This document shows, in pieces, positions 55,811-64,000 of a DNA stretch of 64,000 nt; position 1 is the stretch's first letter, and every line of letters begins with the position of its first letter. Under the pieces are notes generated by a model. That model saw only the letters and a list, made by a program, of their open reading frames with translations. It was not told the origin of the DNA and did not search any database. Source of the stretch: Acidimicrobiia bacterium (GTDB lineage: Bacteria > Actinomycetota > Acidimicrobiia > Spongiisociales > ZC4RG35); assembly GCA_017577575.1 (NCBI GenBank), contig PKRG01000006.1, forward strand, positions 1 to 64,000, written 5' to 3'. The position numbers and the translations under genes are program-made.

Positions 55811-56791
55811 ATGGCGATAGACGACAGAGCCCGAAAGGCCATAGAGGCCTCCGACACCGACGAGCTGGTGCGGATCGTCGACGGCTACGCCGAGTCCCGG
55901 GAGTGGGACACCCTGGTCGAGCTGCGACGGCGCTGTGACGAGGCCGTGACCAGGGGCAAACAGCTGTGGGGTGTCTCCGAATACGTCCGCTATCGGCTGG
56001 CGCTCGACGCCCCCGCCCAGTGGGCCGGCCCGGTGGTCTGTGAAGGGCCGAGCCGGTTCACGCTGGGGCCTCTCCCCGAGGTGGCCGCCTCCACCAAGAC
56101 ATGGGCGGAGCTGGAGCCATACCTCGCTCCCACGCCGGAGCGCACGATGGTCGCCGACGAGCGCGTCTGCCGGGGCGAGGACCTGAGCTCCATCGAAGTC
56201 GACATCCCGGTGCTGGAGCTCCCGCTGTGCCTGCAGGAATGGGAGCCTGCCTATCGCCTGGCCACCTACTGGCCGGATCGAGTCGAATGCCTCCCTCCTC
56301 CCCGACCGTCACCCCGCCTCGAGACGCTCGACGAGGATGCGGCCAAGGTCGTCGACGACCCCGAATCGGTCGACGCCCTCCTCGGAATCGTCGAGCACTG
56401 GGTGAACTCCTCCAACGGGCGCGCCCAGGCGGCGTGTGTCGAAGGCGACGTCCGCGGCGCCGTTGCCGCCCTCGGCGTGAGCCGGGCGGGAATCGAGCAG
56501 GTGTCGCCGACAGAGGCCCTGGCCTGGCTCGCCTGGGCGGCGGCCGACGGTGGGGCTCACGCCCGGCGCCGGGGGGCCGCCGCAGGCCGCTTCGCCGCCT
56601 GGTGGGCAGCCCATGCCCTCGTCGGCCTGGAGTGGCCGGTGGACCCCGACCAGCTGGGCGAGGAGATCGGCCGCCTCCGCTGGTACCTGTGGACCGACGG
56701 GTCACCCGACACCGGTTGGATCCTCCAGGTGGCGGTCGAGTCGCCGGCGGAGGGCCTCGCCTGGGCTCTCAGTGCCGTCGACGCCGAGTGA
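55811..56791 (+). CDS. Uncharacterised protein, 326 residues
   Basis: I do not recognise the family. The sequence is soluble, acidic in the N-terminal part (MAIDDRARKAIEASDTDEL), and has a helical C-terminal half with many Trp and Ala residues (LAWLAWAAADGG, RFAAWWAAHALVGLEWPVD). No signal peptide, membrane segment or catalytic motif. The build (helical repeats, Trp pairs) resembles actinobacterial proteins of unknown function. ATG at 55811. It shares the strand and probably the transcript with the DUF2905 gene, and its stop lies 3 bases from the convergent sulfite-oxidase-like gene. Confidence 0.75.
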   Translation: MAIDDRARKAIEASDTDELVRIVDGYAESREWDTLVELRRRCDEAVTRGKQLWGVSEYVRYRLALDAPAQWAGPVVCEGPSRFTLGPLPEVAASTKTWAELEPYLAPTPERTMVADERVCRGEDLSSIEVDIPVLELPLCLQEWEPAYRLATYWPDRVECLPPPRPSPRLETLDEDAAKVVDDPESVDALLGIVEHWVNSSNGRAQAACVEGDVRGAVAALGVSRAGIEQVSPTEALAWLAWAAADGGAHARRRGAAAGRFAAWWAAHALVGLEWPVDPDQLGEEIGRLRWYLWTDGSPDTGWILQVAVESPAEGLAWALSAVDAE

Positions 56792-56794
56792 CCC

Positions 56795-58312
56795 TCACGC
56801 CTCGACGAGGACCCGGATCGTGTGCCAGCCGGTGGCGCCGTCGGGAGCCGGAGGGGCCGATGCGTCTGTCTGGGTGACACCGTTGCGGTCGGTCGCCCGC
56901 ACCTTGATCACGTGGCGGCCCGGCGTGGCGACCCATCCGACCCTCCATTGCCGCCAGGCGTCGTCGCCGAGCGGTTCCGACAGCTCCGCCTCCACCCACG
57001 GCTCGTCGTCGACCTGGACCTCGACCCGCTCGATTCCGACGTTGGGGGCCCAGGCGACTCCCGCCACGACCCGCTCTCCGGGACCGACCGTCTGGCCGGC
57101 TCGGGGGGTGTCGATGCGGGACTGGGTCTTGATCGGCCCTTCCTTCGACCAGCCCCTGGGGACCCAGTAGGCGTCGAACGACTCCCAGGTGGTCAGCTCG
57201 AGCTCCGTCAGCCACTTGGTGGCCGACACGTACCCGTACAGGCCCGCCACGACCAGGCGGGCGGGGAATCCGTGCTCGAGCGGCAGGGGCTCGCCGTTCA
57301 TCCCCACCGCCACCATCGCCTCCCGTCCGTCGTAGACGACGTCGGTGGGAAAGCCCACGGTGAAGCCGTCGACCGAGCGTCCCACCACCTGGGTCGCTCC
57401 GGGCTGCACGCCCGCCCGGTCCAGCAACGCGGCGAGCGGCACCCCGAGCCACGCCGCGGTACCGACCAGACCGCCTCCGACCTCGTTGGAGACACAGGCG
57501 AGCGTCACGTACCTCTCGACCAGGTCCATGTCCAGCAGGTCGTCGTGGGTGACCTCGAAAGGACGGTCGACCATGCCGGCTATGCGGAGACGCCACGCCT
57601 CCAGATCGACCCGGGGCACCGAGAGAGCGGTGTCGATCCGGTAGAAGTCGGCATTCGGGGTGATGAGCGGGCTCAGGCCCTCCACCGCCAACGAGGCGCC
57701 GGCGGGCACCGGCGGCGCCGGAGAGGCGGCCGCGGGCAGCACGACCGACTCCCGCCCGGCGACCACCCGTCGGGCCCGGTCTACCAGGAGCCGTCCCCCG
57801 CCTGCCGCCAGGCCCGCCAGGACGACCACCGCCCCCGCCCGGGCCAGGAAGGCCCGGCGGCCCTCGTCGAAGGCGTCTTCGGTGGGCGCCAGGCCCACCG
57901 GGCGGGCCAGTGTCACGCAGACCGCCCAGCCGGCACCGGCAGCCAGCGCCCCGGCGAGAATCGCTGCCGCCGGCGGTGCGCCTTCGACCACTGCCGCGGC
58001 TGCGCCGAGCGCCCCGAACCCCCAGAACGCAGCCGGCACCACCCAGCCCGCCGACGCCGAAGCCGCACCCACCAGCGCACCGATGAGGAGGGAGACCACG
58101 ACGATGCCGGCGATGAGAACCGGCTTGTCGTAGGACCCGAACGTGGCGATCGCCCAGTCCTTCACCCCGGCGGGGACGTTGTCGACGACCACGTCGCCCA
58201 CTTCCTCGACGAGCGAAGGGAACGCGCCGAACATCCCCGCCGCCAGCTCGGACGCGGCGAGTGAGGCGGCTGCGCCCAAGGCCCCGGCCACGGCGTGGAA
58301 GCGTCGCATCAT
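56795..58312 (-). CDS. Membrane-anchored molybdopterin oxidoreductase, sulfite-oxidase fold
   Basis: 505 residues. The N-terminal 180 residues hold about five hydrophobic segments, then the SUOX-type molybdenum cofactor domain (about 205-390) with the Mo-ligating Cys273 in LACVSNEVGG, and a C-terminal immunoglobulin-like dimerisation domain (about 400-500, PRAGQTVGPGERVVAGVAW). The Mo domain is expected outside the cell. The substrate is unknown: sulfite, nitrate-like or methionine sulfoxide relatives share the fold. The start at 58312 gives MMRRFHAVAG. Confidence 0.92.
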   Translation of the reverse strand: MMRRFHAVAGALGAAASLAASELAAGMFGAFPSLVEEVGDVVVDNVPAGVKDWAIATFGSYDKPVLIAGIVVVSLLIGALVGAASASAGWVVPAAFWGFGALGAAAAVVEGAPPAAAILAGALAAGAGWAVCVTLARPVGLAPTEDAFDEGRRAFLARAGAVVVLAGLAAGGGRLLVDRARRVVAGRESVVLPAAASPAPPVPAGASLAVEGLSPLITPNADFYRIDTALSVPRVDLEAWRLRIAGMVDRPFEVTHDDLLDMDLVERYVTLACVSNEVGGGLVGTAAWLGVPLAALLDRAGVQPGATQVVGRSVDGFTVGFPTDVVYDGREAMVAVGMNGEPLPLEHGFPARLVVAGLYGYVSATKWLTELELTTWESFDAYWVPRGWSKEGPIKTQSRIDTPRAGQTVGPGERVVAGVAWAPNVGIERVEVQVDDEPWVEAELSEPLGDDAWRQWRVGWVATPGRHVIKVRATDRNGVTQTDASAPPAPDGATGWHTIRVLVEA

Positions 58313-58372
58313 CTCCCGACCCTACGCATCGCCGACGGCGACGGATCTCCGATCGGGCGGCATACTCGCACC

Positions 58373-58978
58373 ATGCACGCGACCGTGGTCGGCCCCGACG
58401 GGCGGCATCGCTGCTGGTGGGGAGCCGAGCCCGAGATATACCGCGCCTACCACGACACGGAGTGGGGGTTCGCCGTCACCGACGACCGCCGCCTGTTCGA
58501 GAAGCTGTGCCTCGAGGGTTTCCAGGCCGGGCTGTCGTGGCTCACGATCCTCCGCAAGCGGGAGGCGTTCCGGGAGGCGTTCTGTGGCTTCGACTTCGAG
58601 CGGATCGCCGGGTTCGACGAGTCCGACGTGGAACGTCTCCTCGCCGACCCCGGCATCGTCCGCCACGGCGGCAAGATCCGCTCGGTGATCAACAACGCCG
58701 CCCGCGCCCTGGAACTGCGGGAGGAGCACGGCTCCCTGGCCGACTTCTTCTGGGAGTTCGCCGACCGGGATTCGACCGCCCCGCAACGGGTGCCGGCGAC
58801 CAGCCCCGGCTCGGTGGCGTTGGCGAAGGAGTTGAAGAGGCGGGGCTGGACGTTCGTGGGCCCCACCACCGTGTACTCGTTCATGCAGGCGATGGGCCTC
58901 GTCAACGACCACCTCGCCACGTGCTGGGTCCGCCAGGAAGCCGAGAACAGCCGTCAGCGGGCCTTCGCCTCGCGGTAG
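58373..58978 (+). CDS. tag: DNA-3-methyladenine glycosylase I
   Basis: 201 residues. It removes 3-methyladenine from alkylated DNA. Signature stretches: RCWWGAEPEIYRAYHDTEWG, EGFQAGLSWLTILRKREAFR, and SFMQAMGLVNDHLATCW near the end. Zinc-binding Cys14 and the late Cys/His pattern are partly visible. The ATG at 58373 matches the family start; the upstream in-frame extension is not conserved-looking. 21 bases before the glutamate-cysteine-ligase-like gene. Confidence 0.95.
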   Translation: MHATVVGPDGRHRCWWGAEPEIYRAYHDTEWGFAVTDDRRLFEKLCLEGFQAGLSWLTILRKREAFREAFCGFDFERIAGFDESDVERLLADPGIVRHGGKIRSVINNAARALELREEHGSLADFFWEFADRDSTAPQRVPATSPGSVALAKELKRRGWTFVGPTTVYSFMQAMGLVNDHLATCWVRQEAENSRQRAFASR

Positions 58979-58998
58979 GGTGACGACCCGGAGGCACC

Positions 58999-60135
58999 AT
59001 GGCCGTTGAGCACCCCCCGTTCACGATCGGGATAGAAGAGGAGTACCTGCTCGTCGACCGGGAGACGCGCGATCTCGTCTCCGATCCCGACCCGAAGATG
59101 TGGGACGGGCTGCGAGAGGTCCTGGGCCCCCAGGTGGGACCGGAGTTCCTGAGGGCTCAGATCGAGGTCGGCACTCGCACGAGCCGCACCCTCCAGGAGG
59201 CGCACGCCGACCTGGCTCGGCTGCGGCGCGACCTCGCTTCGGTCGTCGAGGGCTACGGCGCCGCCATCATCGCCTCCTCCACCCACCCCTTCGCCCAGTG
59301 GTGGGACCAGACCCACACCGACGAGGCCCGGTACGCCCGGCTGGCCGCCGACTTCCAGCAGGTCGCCCGCCGCCTCGTCATCTGCGGGATGCACGTCCAC
59401 GTCGGGATCGACGACCCCGACCTGCGCATCGACCTGATGAACCAGGTCCGGTACTTCCTTCCCCACATCCTGGCGCTGTCCACCTCGTCGCCGTTCTGGA
59501 CCGGCAGGGAGACCGGCCTGCAGTGTTACCGGCTCTCCGTCTTCCAAACGCTGCCCCGCACGGGCATCCCCGAGGAGTTCAGCTCCTGGTCGGAGTACGA
59601 GCGCCACGTGAAGGTGCTCATCGACGCCGGCATCATCGAAGACCCGACGAAGCTCTGGTGGGACATCCGCCCCTCCCACCGCTACCCCACCCTGGAGATG
59701 AGGGTGGCGGACGTGTGCACCCGCCTCGTGGACGGGATCGCGGTCGCCGGCCTCTACCTGGCGCTGCTGGAGATGCTGTTCCGGCTGCGCACCGAGAACA
59801 TGCGGTGGCGCACGTACGCTCCGATGCTGATCTCCGAGAACCTGTGGCGCGCCCAGCGCTATGGGGTGGAGGGGAGCCTGATGGACTACGGACGCGGTGA
59901 GCTGGTCGAGTTCCGGGACCTGGTGGAGGAGCTCCTCGCCCTCACCGAGGTCGACGCCCGGCGCCTCGGGATCACCGAGGAGGTGTCCCACATCCGCAAC
60001 ATCGCCAAGGAGGGGACGAGTGCGCGGCGCCAACTCGACGTCTATCACCGTGCCCTGGAGGGAGGAGCTTCGAACCGGGAGGCCCTGGAAGAGGTCGTCG
60101 ACCACCTGATAGTCGACACCATGACCGGGCTGTGA
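58999..60135 (+). CDS. Carboxylate-amine ligase, GCS2 family (YbdK-like)
   Basis: 378 residues. The start FTIGIEEEYLLVDRET and the catalytic stretch STHPFAQWWDQ, CGMHVHVGIDD, WDIRPSHRYPTLEMRVADVC identify the GCS2/YbdK family. It forms amide bonds with ATP; E. coli YbdK has weak glutamate-cysteine ligase activity, and relatives in actinobacteria include EgtA. No other ergothioneine gene is nearby, so the product is open. Confidence 0.94.
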   Translation: MAVEHPPFTIGIEEEYLLVDRETRDLVSDPDPKMWDGLREVLGPQVGPEFLRAQIEVGTRTSRTLQEAHADLARLRRDLASVVEGYGAAIIASSTHPFAQWWDQTHTDEARYARLAADFQQVARRLVICGMHVHVGIDDPDLRIDLMNQVRYFLPHILALSTSSPFWTGRETGLQCYRLSVFQTLPRTGIPEEFSSWSEYERHVKVLIDAGIIEDPTKLWWDIRPSHRYPTLEMRVADVCTRLVDGIAVAGLYLALLEMLFRLRTENMRWRTYAPMLISENLWRAQRYGVEGSLMDYGRGELVEFRDLVEELLALTEVDARRLGITEEVSHIRNIAKEGTSARRQLDVYHRALEGGASNREALEEVVDHLIVDTMTGL

Positions 60136-60220
60136 GCCGGGCCCCGGTTCGAAACCCAGCGACGACGCGTAGTCGCCGGTCGCGTGACAGCGTCCATCCC
60201 GCCCTAGGCTCCGGTTCGCC

Positions 60221-62527
60221 GTGATCGCCGTCCTCGCCGTTCACGCCGTCGTCGCCCTGGCGTGTGCCGCCCTCGGCAGACGCCTGGGCCGCCACGTCCT
60301 GTTGGTCGGCGCGCTGGCACCGGCTTCCTCACTGGTGTGGCTGGCGACCGGCCCGTCGCCGACCGAGAAGATCTCCTGGCTGCCGGCGGTCGGGCTGGAC
60401 CTCGAGCTGCGACTCGACGGGTTCGGGACGCTGATGGTGGCCCTGGTCGGCGGGATCGGGGTTCTCGTCTTCCTCTACGCCTGGCACTATTTCGGGGAGC
60501 GCCCCCGGCTCGTCCTGTTCACCTCCTACCTCGTGGGTTTCGCCGGGGCCATGTTCGGCGTGGTGGTCGCCGACAACCTGCTCGTCCTCTACCTGTTCTG
60601 GGAGCTGACCTCGATCGCCTCGTACCTGTTGATCGGGTTCGAGGACGAGGAGGGGGTCGCCCGCTCGGCCGCCCTCCAGGCCCTGTTGGTGACGACCCTC
60701 GGCGGCCTGGCCATGCTCGCCGGGTTGGTGATGCTGGCCCAGTCGGCGGGCACCTACTCCCTGTCTGGGCTCCTCGGCGGCCCGCCCACCGGGCCCACGG
60801 TCGCCCCCGCCCTGGTGCTCGTGCTGTTGGGTGCGTTCACGAAGTCGGCCCAGTTCCCCTTCCACTTCTGGCTGCCGGGAGCGATGACGGCCCCCACCCC
60901 GGTCAGCGCCTACCTCCATTCGGCCACCATGGTGAAGGCCGGCATCTACCTGGTCGCCCGGCTGGCGCCGGCGTTCGCCGGCCTCCACGAGTGGTGGAGG
61001 CCGCTCGTGTGCGGCGTGGGCGTGGTCACCATGATCTGGAGCGGATGGCGGGCGACCTTCCAGACCGACCTCAAGCTGATCCTCGCCCAGGGCACCGTCT
61101 CCCAGCTCGGGTTCATCATGGCCCTCGTGGGGCTGGGGCTCCCCGAGGCGACGTTCGCCGGTGTGGCGATGATCCTCGCCCACGCCGTCTTCAAGGCGGC
61201 GCTGTTCATGGTGGCCGGGATCGTCGATCACGAGGCAGGCACCCGCGATATCAGGCGTCTCGGCGACCTCGGCCGGTCGATGCCCGTGGCCGCCGCCGTG
61301 GCGGTGGTGGCCGCCGCATCGATGGTCGGGCTCCCTCCCCTCCTCGGGTTCGTGACGAAAGAGACCGCCCTCGCCAGCCTCCTCTCCGAGGCGGGCTGGC
61401 CGGCGACCATCGCCGTGGCGGCGGGATCGATCCTCACGACCGCCTACGCCCTCCGCTTCCTCGCCGGGGGCTTCACCCGCTACGCCACCGACGACCGCGA
61501 GATTGTCGTCGACGAGGCCCACTCCCCCGCCGCCGGGTTCGTGGCCGGCCCGGTGCTCTTGGCGATCGTGACCATCGTCGCCGGGGTATTCCCCCGTCTC
61601 GTCGACGGCCTGGTGGCGGGAGCCGCCGGGGCCCTGGGATCGGAAGGGCACCACCTGGCCCTCTGGCACGGCTTCAACGTCCCGCTCCTGTTGTCGGCCG
61701 CGGCGATCGCCGGCGGGTGGCTGCTGTGGCGGTATCCACCGCGGGCCGTGCAGGAGGCCGCCGCCCGCCTGCCGCGGGCCAAGATGGTGTACGCCTCGGC
61801 GATCGTGGCCCTCAACCGAATCGCCGACCGCGTCACCTCGATCGTCCAGAACGGCTCCTTGCCGATCTACCTGGGCGTGATCGTCGCCACGGCGGTGATC
61901 GGCCCGGGAGTGATCCTGACCCGGGCGTTCAGGTTGCCCGAGAGCCTGATCATCGCCGAGAATTCCATCCAGGCAGTCACCGCGCTGCTGGTCTGTGTGG
62001 CCGCGATCGGCACCGCCAACGTGAAGCGCCGTCTGGGAGCGGTGCTCTTCCTCAGCGCAGTCGGATACGGAGTGGCGGTCCTGTTCGTGATCCAGGGAGC
62101 CCCGGACCTCGCCCTCACCCAGATGCTGATCGAGACCCTCACCCTCGGCCTGTTCGTGCTCGTGCTCCACCACCTGCCGACACACTTCGAGAACATCGGG
62201 TGGCGACTCCGGCAGGCGAGCCGTCTCATCCTCTCGATCCTCACCGGCGTCACCGCGGGAGCGTTCGCCTTGTGGGCAGCGGCCAGCCGCCAGGCGGCTC
62301 CCCTCAGCGGCGAGTACCTCACGAGATCCCAGCCCGAGGGAGGCGGCGCCAACGTCGTCAACGTCATCCTCACCGACTTCCGCGCCTACGACACCCTGGG
62401 CGAGATCACCGTGCTCACCGTGGTGGCGCTCGGTGCGGCGGCGCTGATCCTCACCGGCCGCGGCCGAAGCGAGGTCCCCCACAACGACGAGGAGCTCGTT
62501 GGGCAGAAGGGAGGGGACGACAGGTGA
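60221..62527 (+). CDS. mnhA: Mrp Na+/H+ antiporter subunit A
   Basis: 768 residues, about 20 membrane helices. It is related to NuoL: LVLYLFWELTSIASYLLIG, HFWLPGAMTAPTPVSAYLHSATMVKAG and the proton-channel Lys/Glu residues are present. The last quarter matches the MrpA extension (MbhE/DUF4040-like, PDLALTQMLIETLTLGLFVLVL). GTG start at 60221. The first gene of a mnhABCD operon with 4-base overlaps. The complex exports Na+ at the cell membrane. Confidence 0.96.
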   Translation: MIAVLAVHAVVALACAALGRRLGRHVLLVGALAPASSLVWLATGPSPTEKISWLPAVGLDLELRLDGFGTLMVALVGGIGVLVFLYAWHYFGERPRLVLFTSYLVGFAGAMFGVVVADNLLVLYLFWELTSIASYLLIGFEDEEGVARSAALQALLVTTLGGLAMLAGLVMLAQSAGTYSLSGLLGGPPTGPTVAPALVLVLLGAFTKSAQFPFHFWLPGAMTAPTPVSAYLHSATMVKAGIYLVARLAPAFAGLHEWWRPLVCGVGVVTMIWSGWRATFQTDLKLILAQGTVSQLGFIMALVGLGLPEATFAGVAMILAHAVFKAALFMVAGIVDHEAGTRDIRRLGDLGRSMPVAAAVAVVAAASMVGLPPLLGFVTKETALASLLSEAGWPATIAVAAGSILTTAYALRFLAGGFTRYATDDREIVVDEAHSPAAGFVAGPVLLAIVTIVAGVFPRLVDGLVAGAAGALGSEGHHLALWHGFNVPLLLSAAAIAGGWLLWRYPPRAVQEAAARLPRAKMVYASAIVALNRIADRVTSIVQNGSLPIYLGVIVATAVIGPGVILTRAFRLPESLIIAENSIQAVTALLVCVAAIGTANVKRRLGAVLFLSAVGYGVAVLFVIQGAPDLALTQMLIETLTLGLFVLVLHHLPTHFENIGWRLRQASRLILSILTGVTAGAFALWAAASRQAAPLSGEYLTRSQPEGGGANVVNVILTDFRAYDTLGEITVLTVVALGAAALILTGRGRSEVPHNDEELVGQKGGDDR

Positions 62528-62955
62528 TCGACCGTTCGCTGATCCTCCAGATGACCGCCGACGTCATCATCCGCACCGCCGCCGTCTTCGCGCTGTTCCT
62601 CCTCTTCCGGGGCCACAACGCCCCCGGCGGCGGGTTCGTCGCCGGCCTCGTCGTCGTCTCCGGCCTGGTGATCCGGCTCGTCGCCTCCGGCCGGGTGCGG
62701 GCCCGCCAGTCCCTCCCCGCACCACCGGCGACGATCATGGGCCTCGGCCTGGCGCTGGCGTTGGCGACGGGCATCGCCGGCTGGGTCTGGGGCGACGCCT
62801 TCCTCGAAGCGGCCAAGGTGACCCTCGACGTTCCCCTGCTGGGCGAGATGCACATGACCAGCGCCCTCCTCTTCGACATCGGCGTGTTCATGGTGGTGAT
62901 CGGGGTCGGCACGGCCCTGGTGCTGGCTCTGGCTGAGACGGAGAACGGCCCGTGA
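62524..62955 (+). CDS. mnhB: Mrp Na+/H+ antiporter subunit B
   Basis: 143 residues, four membrane helices. MnhB signatures: FRGHNAPGGGFVAGLVV and LLFDIGVFMVVIGVGTAL. The GTG start at 62524 overlaps the mnhA stop (GTGA) and its stop overlaps mnhC. Confidence 0.94.
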   Translation: MIDRSLILQMTADVIIRTAAVFALFLLFRGHNAPGGGFVAGLVVVSGLVIRLVASGRVRARQSLPAPPATIMGLGLALALATGIAGWVWGDAFLEAAKVTLDVPLLGEMHMTSALLFDIGVFMVVIGVGTALVLALAETENGP

Positions 62956-63356
62956 TCGTTCTGGCCCTCGCGCTCACGGTGGCGGTGCTCTACGCAGCAG
63001 GCACCTACCTGCTGTTCCAGCGCAACCTGAGCCGCATCGTCATCGGCCTGGCGCTCCTGACCCATGGGGCGAACCTGTTGCTGCTCCTCGCCGGCGGCAG
63101 GGCTGGCCGCCCCCCGATCGTCGGCGCCGAGGGCGGGCCGGCGGCAGATCCCGTCCCGCAGGCACTGGCCTTGACCGCCATCGTCATCACCTTCGGCTCC
63201 ACCGCCTTCCTGCTCGCCCTCGCCTATCGCAGCTGGCTGTTGACCCGATCCGACGAGGTGGAAGACGACGTCGAGGACGTGCGGATCGCCACCATGACCG
63301 CCCTCCGCGAACGGGAAGCCGAAGAAGAGATCGTCGTCGACGAGGAGGCTTCGTAG
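62952..63356 (+). CDS. mnhC: Mrp Na+/H+ antiporter subunit C
   Basis: 134 residues, NuoK-like with three membrane helices (YAAGTYLLFQRNLSRIVIGLAL, HGANLLLLLAGG, DPVPQALALTAIVITFGSTAF). The acidic tail of about 35 residues is longer than usual. GTG start at 62952 overlapping mnhB. Confidence 0.95.
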   Translation: MIVLALALTVAVLYAAGTYLLFQRNLSRIVIGLALLTHGANLLLLLAGGRAGRPPIVGAEGGPAADPVPQALALTAIVITFGSTAFLLALAYRSWLLTRSDEVEDDVEDVRIATMTALREREAEEEIVVDEEAS

Positions 63357-64000
63357 ATGACGCCGCTCCTCCCGGTGATCGTCCCGTTCGGAGCCGCCGC
63401 GATCTCCCTGGCCCTGGGACGCCGCCACGCCCTGCGGCGCAGCCTCGGCGTGCTCGCCCTGGTCGCCAACCTGGTCGCCTCGGTCCTCCTGCTGCAGGAG
63501 GTGAGAGACGGTTCGGTCGTCACGGTCGTGGTGGGCGACTGGCCGGCGCCGATCGGCATCTCGGTCGTGGTGGACCTGTTCTCGGCGATCATGCTGTCGG
63601 TCGCCTCGCTGATGCTGCTGGCCGTCTTCGTCTACGCCATCGGCTCCTCCCGCACCGACGACACCACCCTCTTCTTCCACCCCGTCTACCTGTTGCTCGC
63701 CTCGGGCGTGTCGGCTTCGTTCGTCACCGGGGACCTCTTCAACCTGTTCGTGGCGTTCGAGATGACGCTGGTGTGCAGCTACGTCCTCATCACCCTCGGC
63801 GGGTCGAAGCCCCAGGTGCGCCACGGCACCACCTACGTGGTCATCAGCCTGCTGGCCTCCACCTTGTTCGTCACCGCCGTGGGCCTGGTCTACGCCGCCA
63901 CGGGGACCGTCAACATGGCCGACCTCGCCGTCAAGCTCCAGGCCATCGACCCCGCCCTCCGTGAGGCCCTGAGCGTGCTGTTCCTCGTGGTCTTCGGGAT
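63357..64000 (+). CDS. mnhD: Mrp Na+/H+ antiporter subunit D, N-terminal part (cut by window edge)
   Basis: 214 codons visible. NuoM/NuoN-like start with helices at LPVIVPFGAAAISLAL, LGVLALVANLVASVLLL and the FVTGDLFNLFVAFEMTLVCSYVLITLG stretch, where the conserved Glu of the helix V proton site lies. ATG directly after the mnhC stop. The gene runs off the right edge. Confidence 0.95.
   Translation, partial: MTPLLPVIVPFGAAAISLALGRRHALRRSLGVLALVANLVASVLLLQEVRDGSVVTVVVGDWPAPIGISVVVDLFSAIMLSVASLMLLAVFVYAIGSSRTDDTTLFFHPVYLLLASGVSASFVTGDLFNLFVAFEMTLVCSYVLITLGGSKPQVRHGTTYVVISLLASTLFVTAVGLVYAATGTVNMADLAVKLQAIDPALREALSVLFLVVFG

Noticed and set aside
60136..60220. tRNA-like T arm (GGTTCGAAACC) after the YbdK-like gene
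   Set aside because: No acceptor stem, D arm or anticodon arm can be fitted around it.

Overview
The window is high-GC, mostly gene-dense DNA from an actinobacterium (Actinomycetota). The evidence is a WhiB iron-sulfur regulator (43229-43501), the actinobacterial/archaeal mismatch endonuclease NucS (47477-48142), RpoB and RpoC of actinobacterial type, and G/C-ending codons almost everywhere. Neighbouring genes overlap by 4 bases (ATGA or GTGA) very often. I cannot name a genus. A deep-branching class such as Acidimicrobiia fits, but that is inference. I saw no rRNA, tRNA, CRISPR array, insertion sequence or phage gene.

Layout. (1) 1-3400, minus strand: the str operon rpsL-rpsG-fusA-tuf, with tuf cut by the window edge, behind a good sigma-70-type promoter. 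(2) 3415-3640: a run of four perfect hairpins between the str operon and a 5-formyltetrahydrofolate cyclo-ligase gene. (3) 3639-23860: a one-carbon island. It holds an IclR regulator, a selenocysteine-containing NAD-type formate dehydrogenase in three genes, a fused PabB-PabC for folate synthesis, a homocysteine methyltransferase, EtfA/EtfB, a dimethylglycine-dehydrogenase-like flavoprotein, and a seven-gene plus-strand operon. That operon encodes a corrinoid protein, DUF1638, a PF13769 protein, a methyl-THF:corrinoid methyltransferase, a RamA/RACo-like corrinoid activator, an MttB-family methyltransferase without pyrrolysine, and a MetF-like reductase. (4) 23930-26308: an isolated 5-hydroxyisourate hydrolase and an NfeD/SPFH pair. 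(5) 26393-34035: rpoB-rpoC with tandem promoters. The usual rpoB-rpoC-rpsL-rpsG-fusA-tuf order is therefore split by about 23 kb. (6) 34032-64000: mixed housekeeping and accessory genes. These include a membrane histidine kinase paired with an AONS-like synthase, VanW, MetY, NucS, FbaA, NhaA, a Mut7-C protein with a 5'-3' exonuclease, a sulfite-oxidase-like protein, Tag, a YbdK-type carboxylate-amine ligase and the start of an Mrp Na+/H+ antiporter operon.

How the island may work (inference from families): an MttB homologue demethylates a quaternary amine, plausibly glycine betaine, onto the corrinoid protein. The pterin-binding methyltransferase moves the methyl group to tetrahydrofolate, and MetF oxidises it to methylene-THF. 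Dimethylglycine would be oxidised by the flavoprotein, with ETF as electron acceptor and its GcvT domain capturing C1 units on THF. The C1 units finally reach formate, which the selenium formate dehydrogenase oxidises with NAD+. The strongest new regulatory signal is a shared 20-21 base motif containing ATCGTTCCG. It lies beside iclR and on both sides of the divergent promoter 12 kb away, so the IclR protein probably controls the island and itself.
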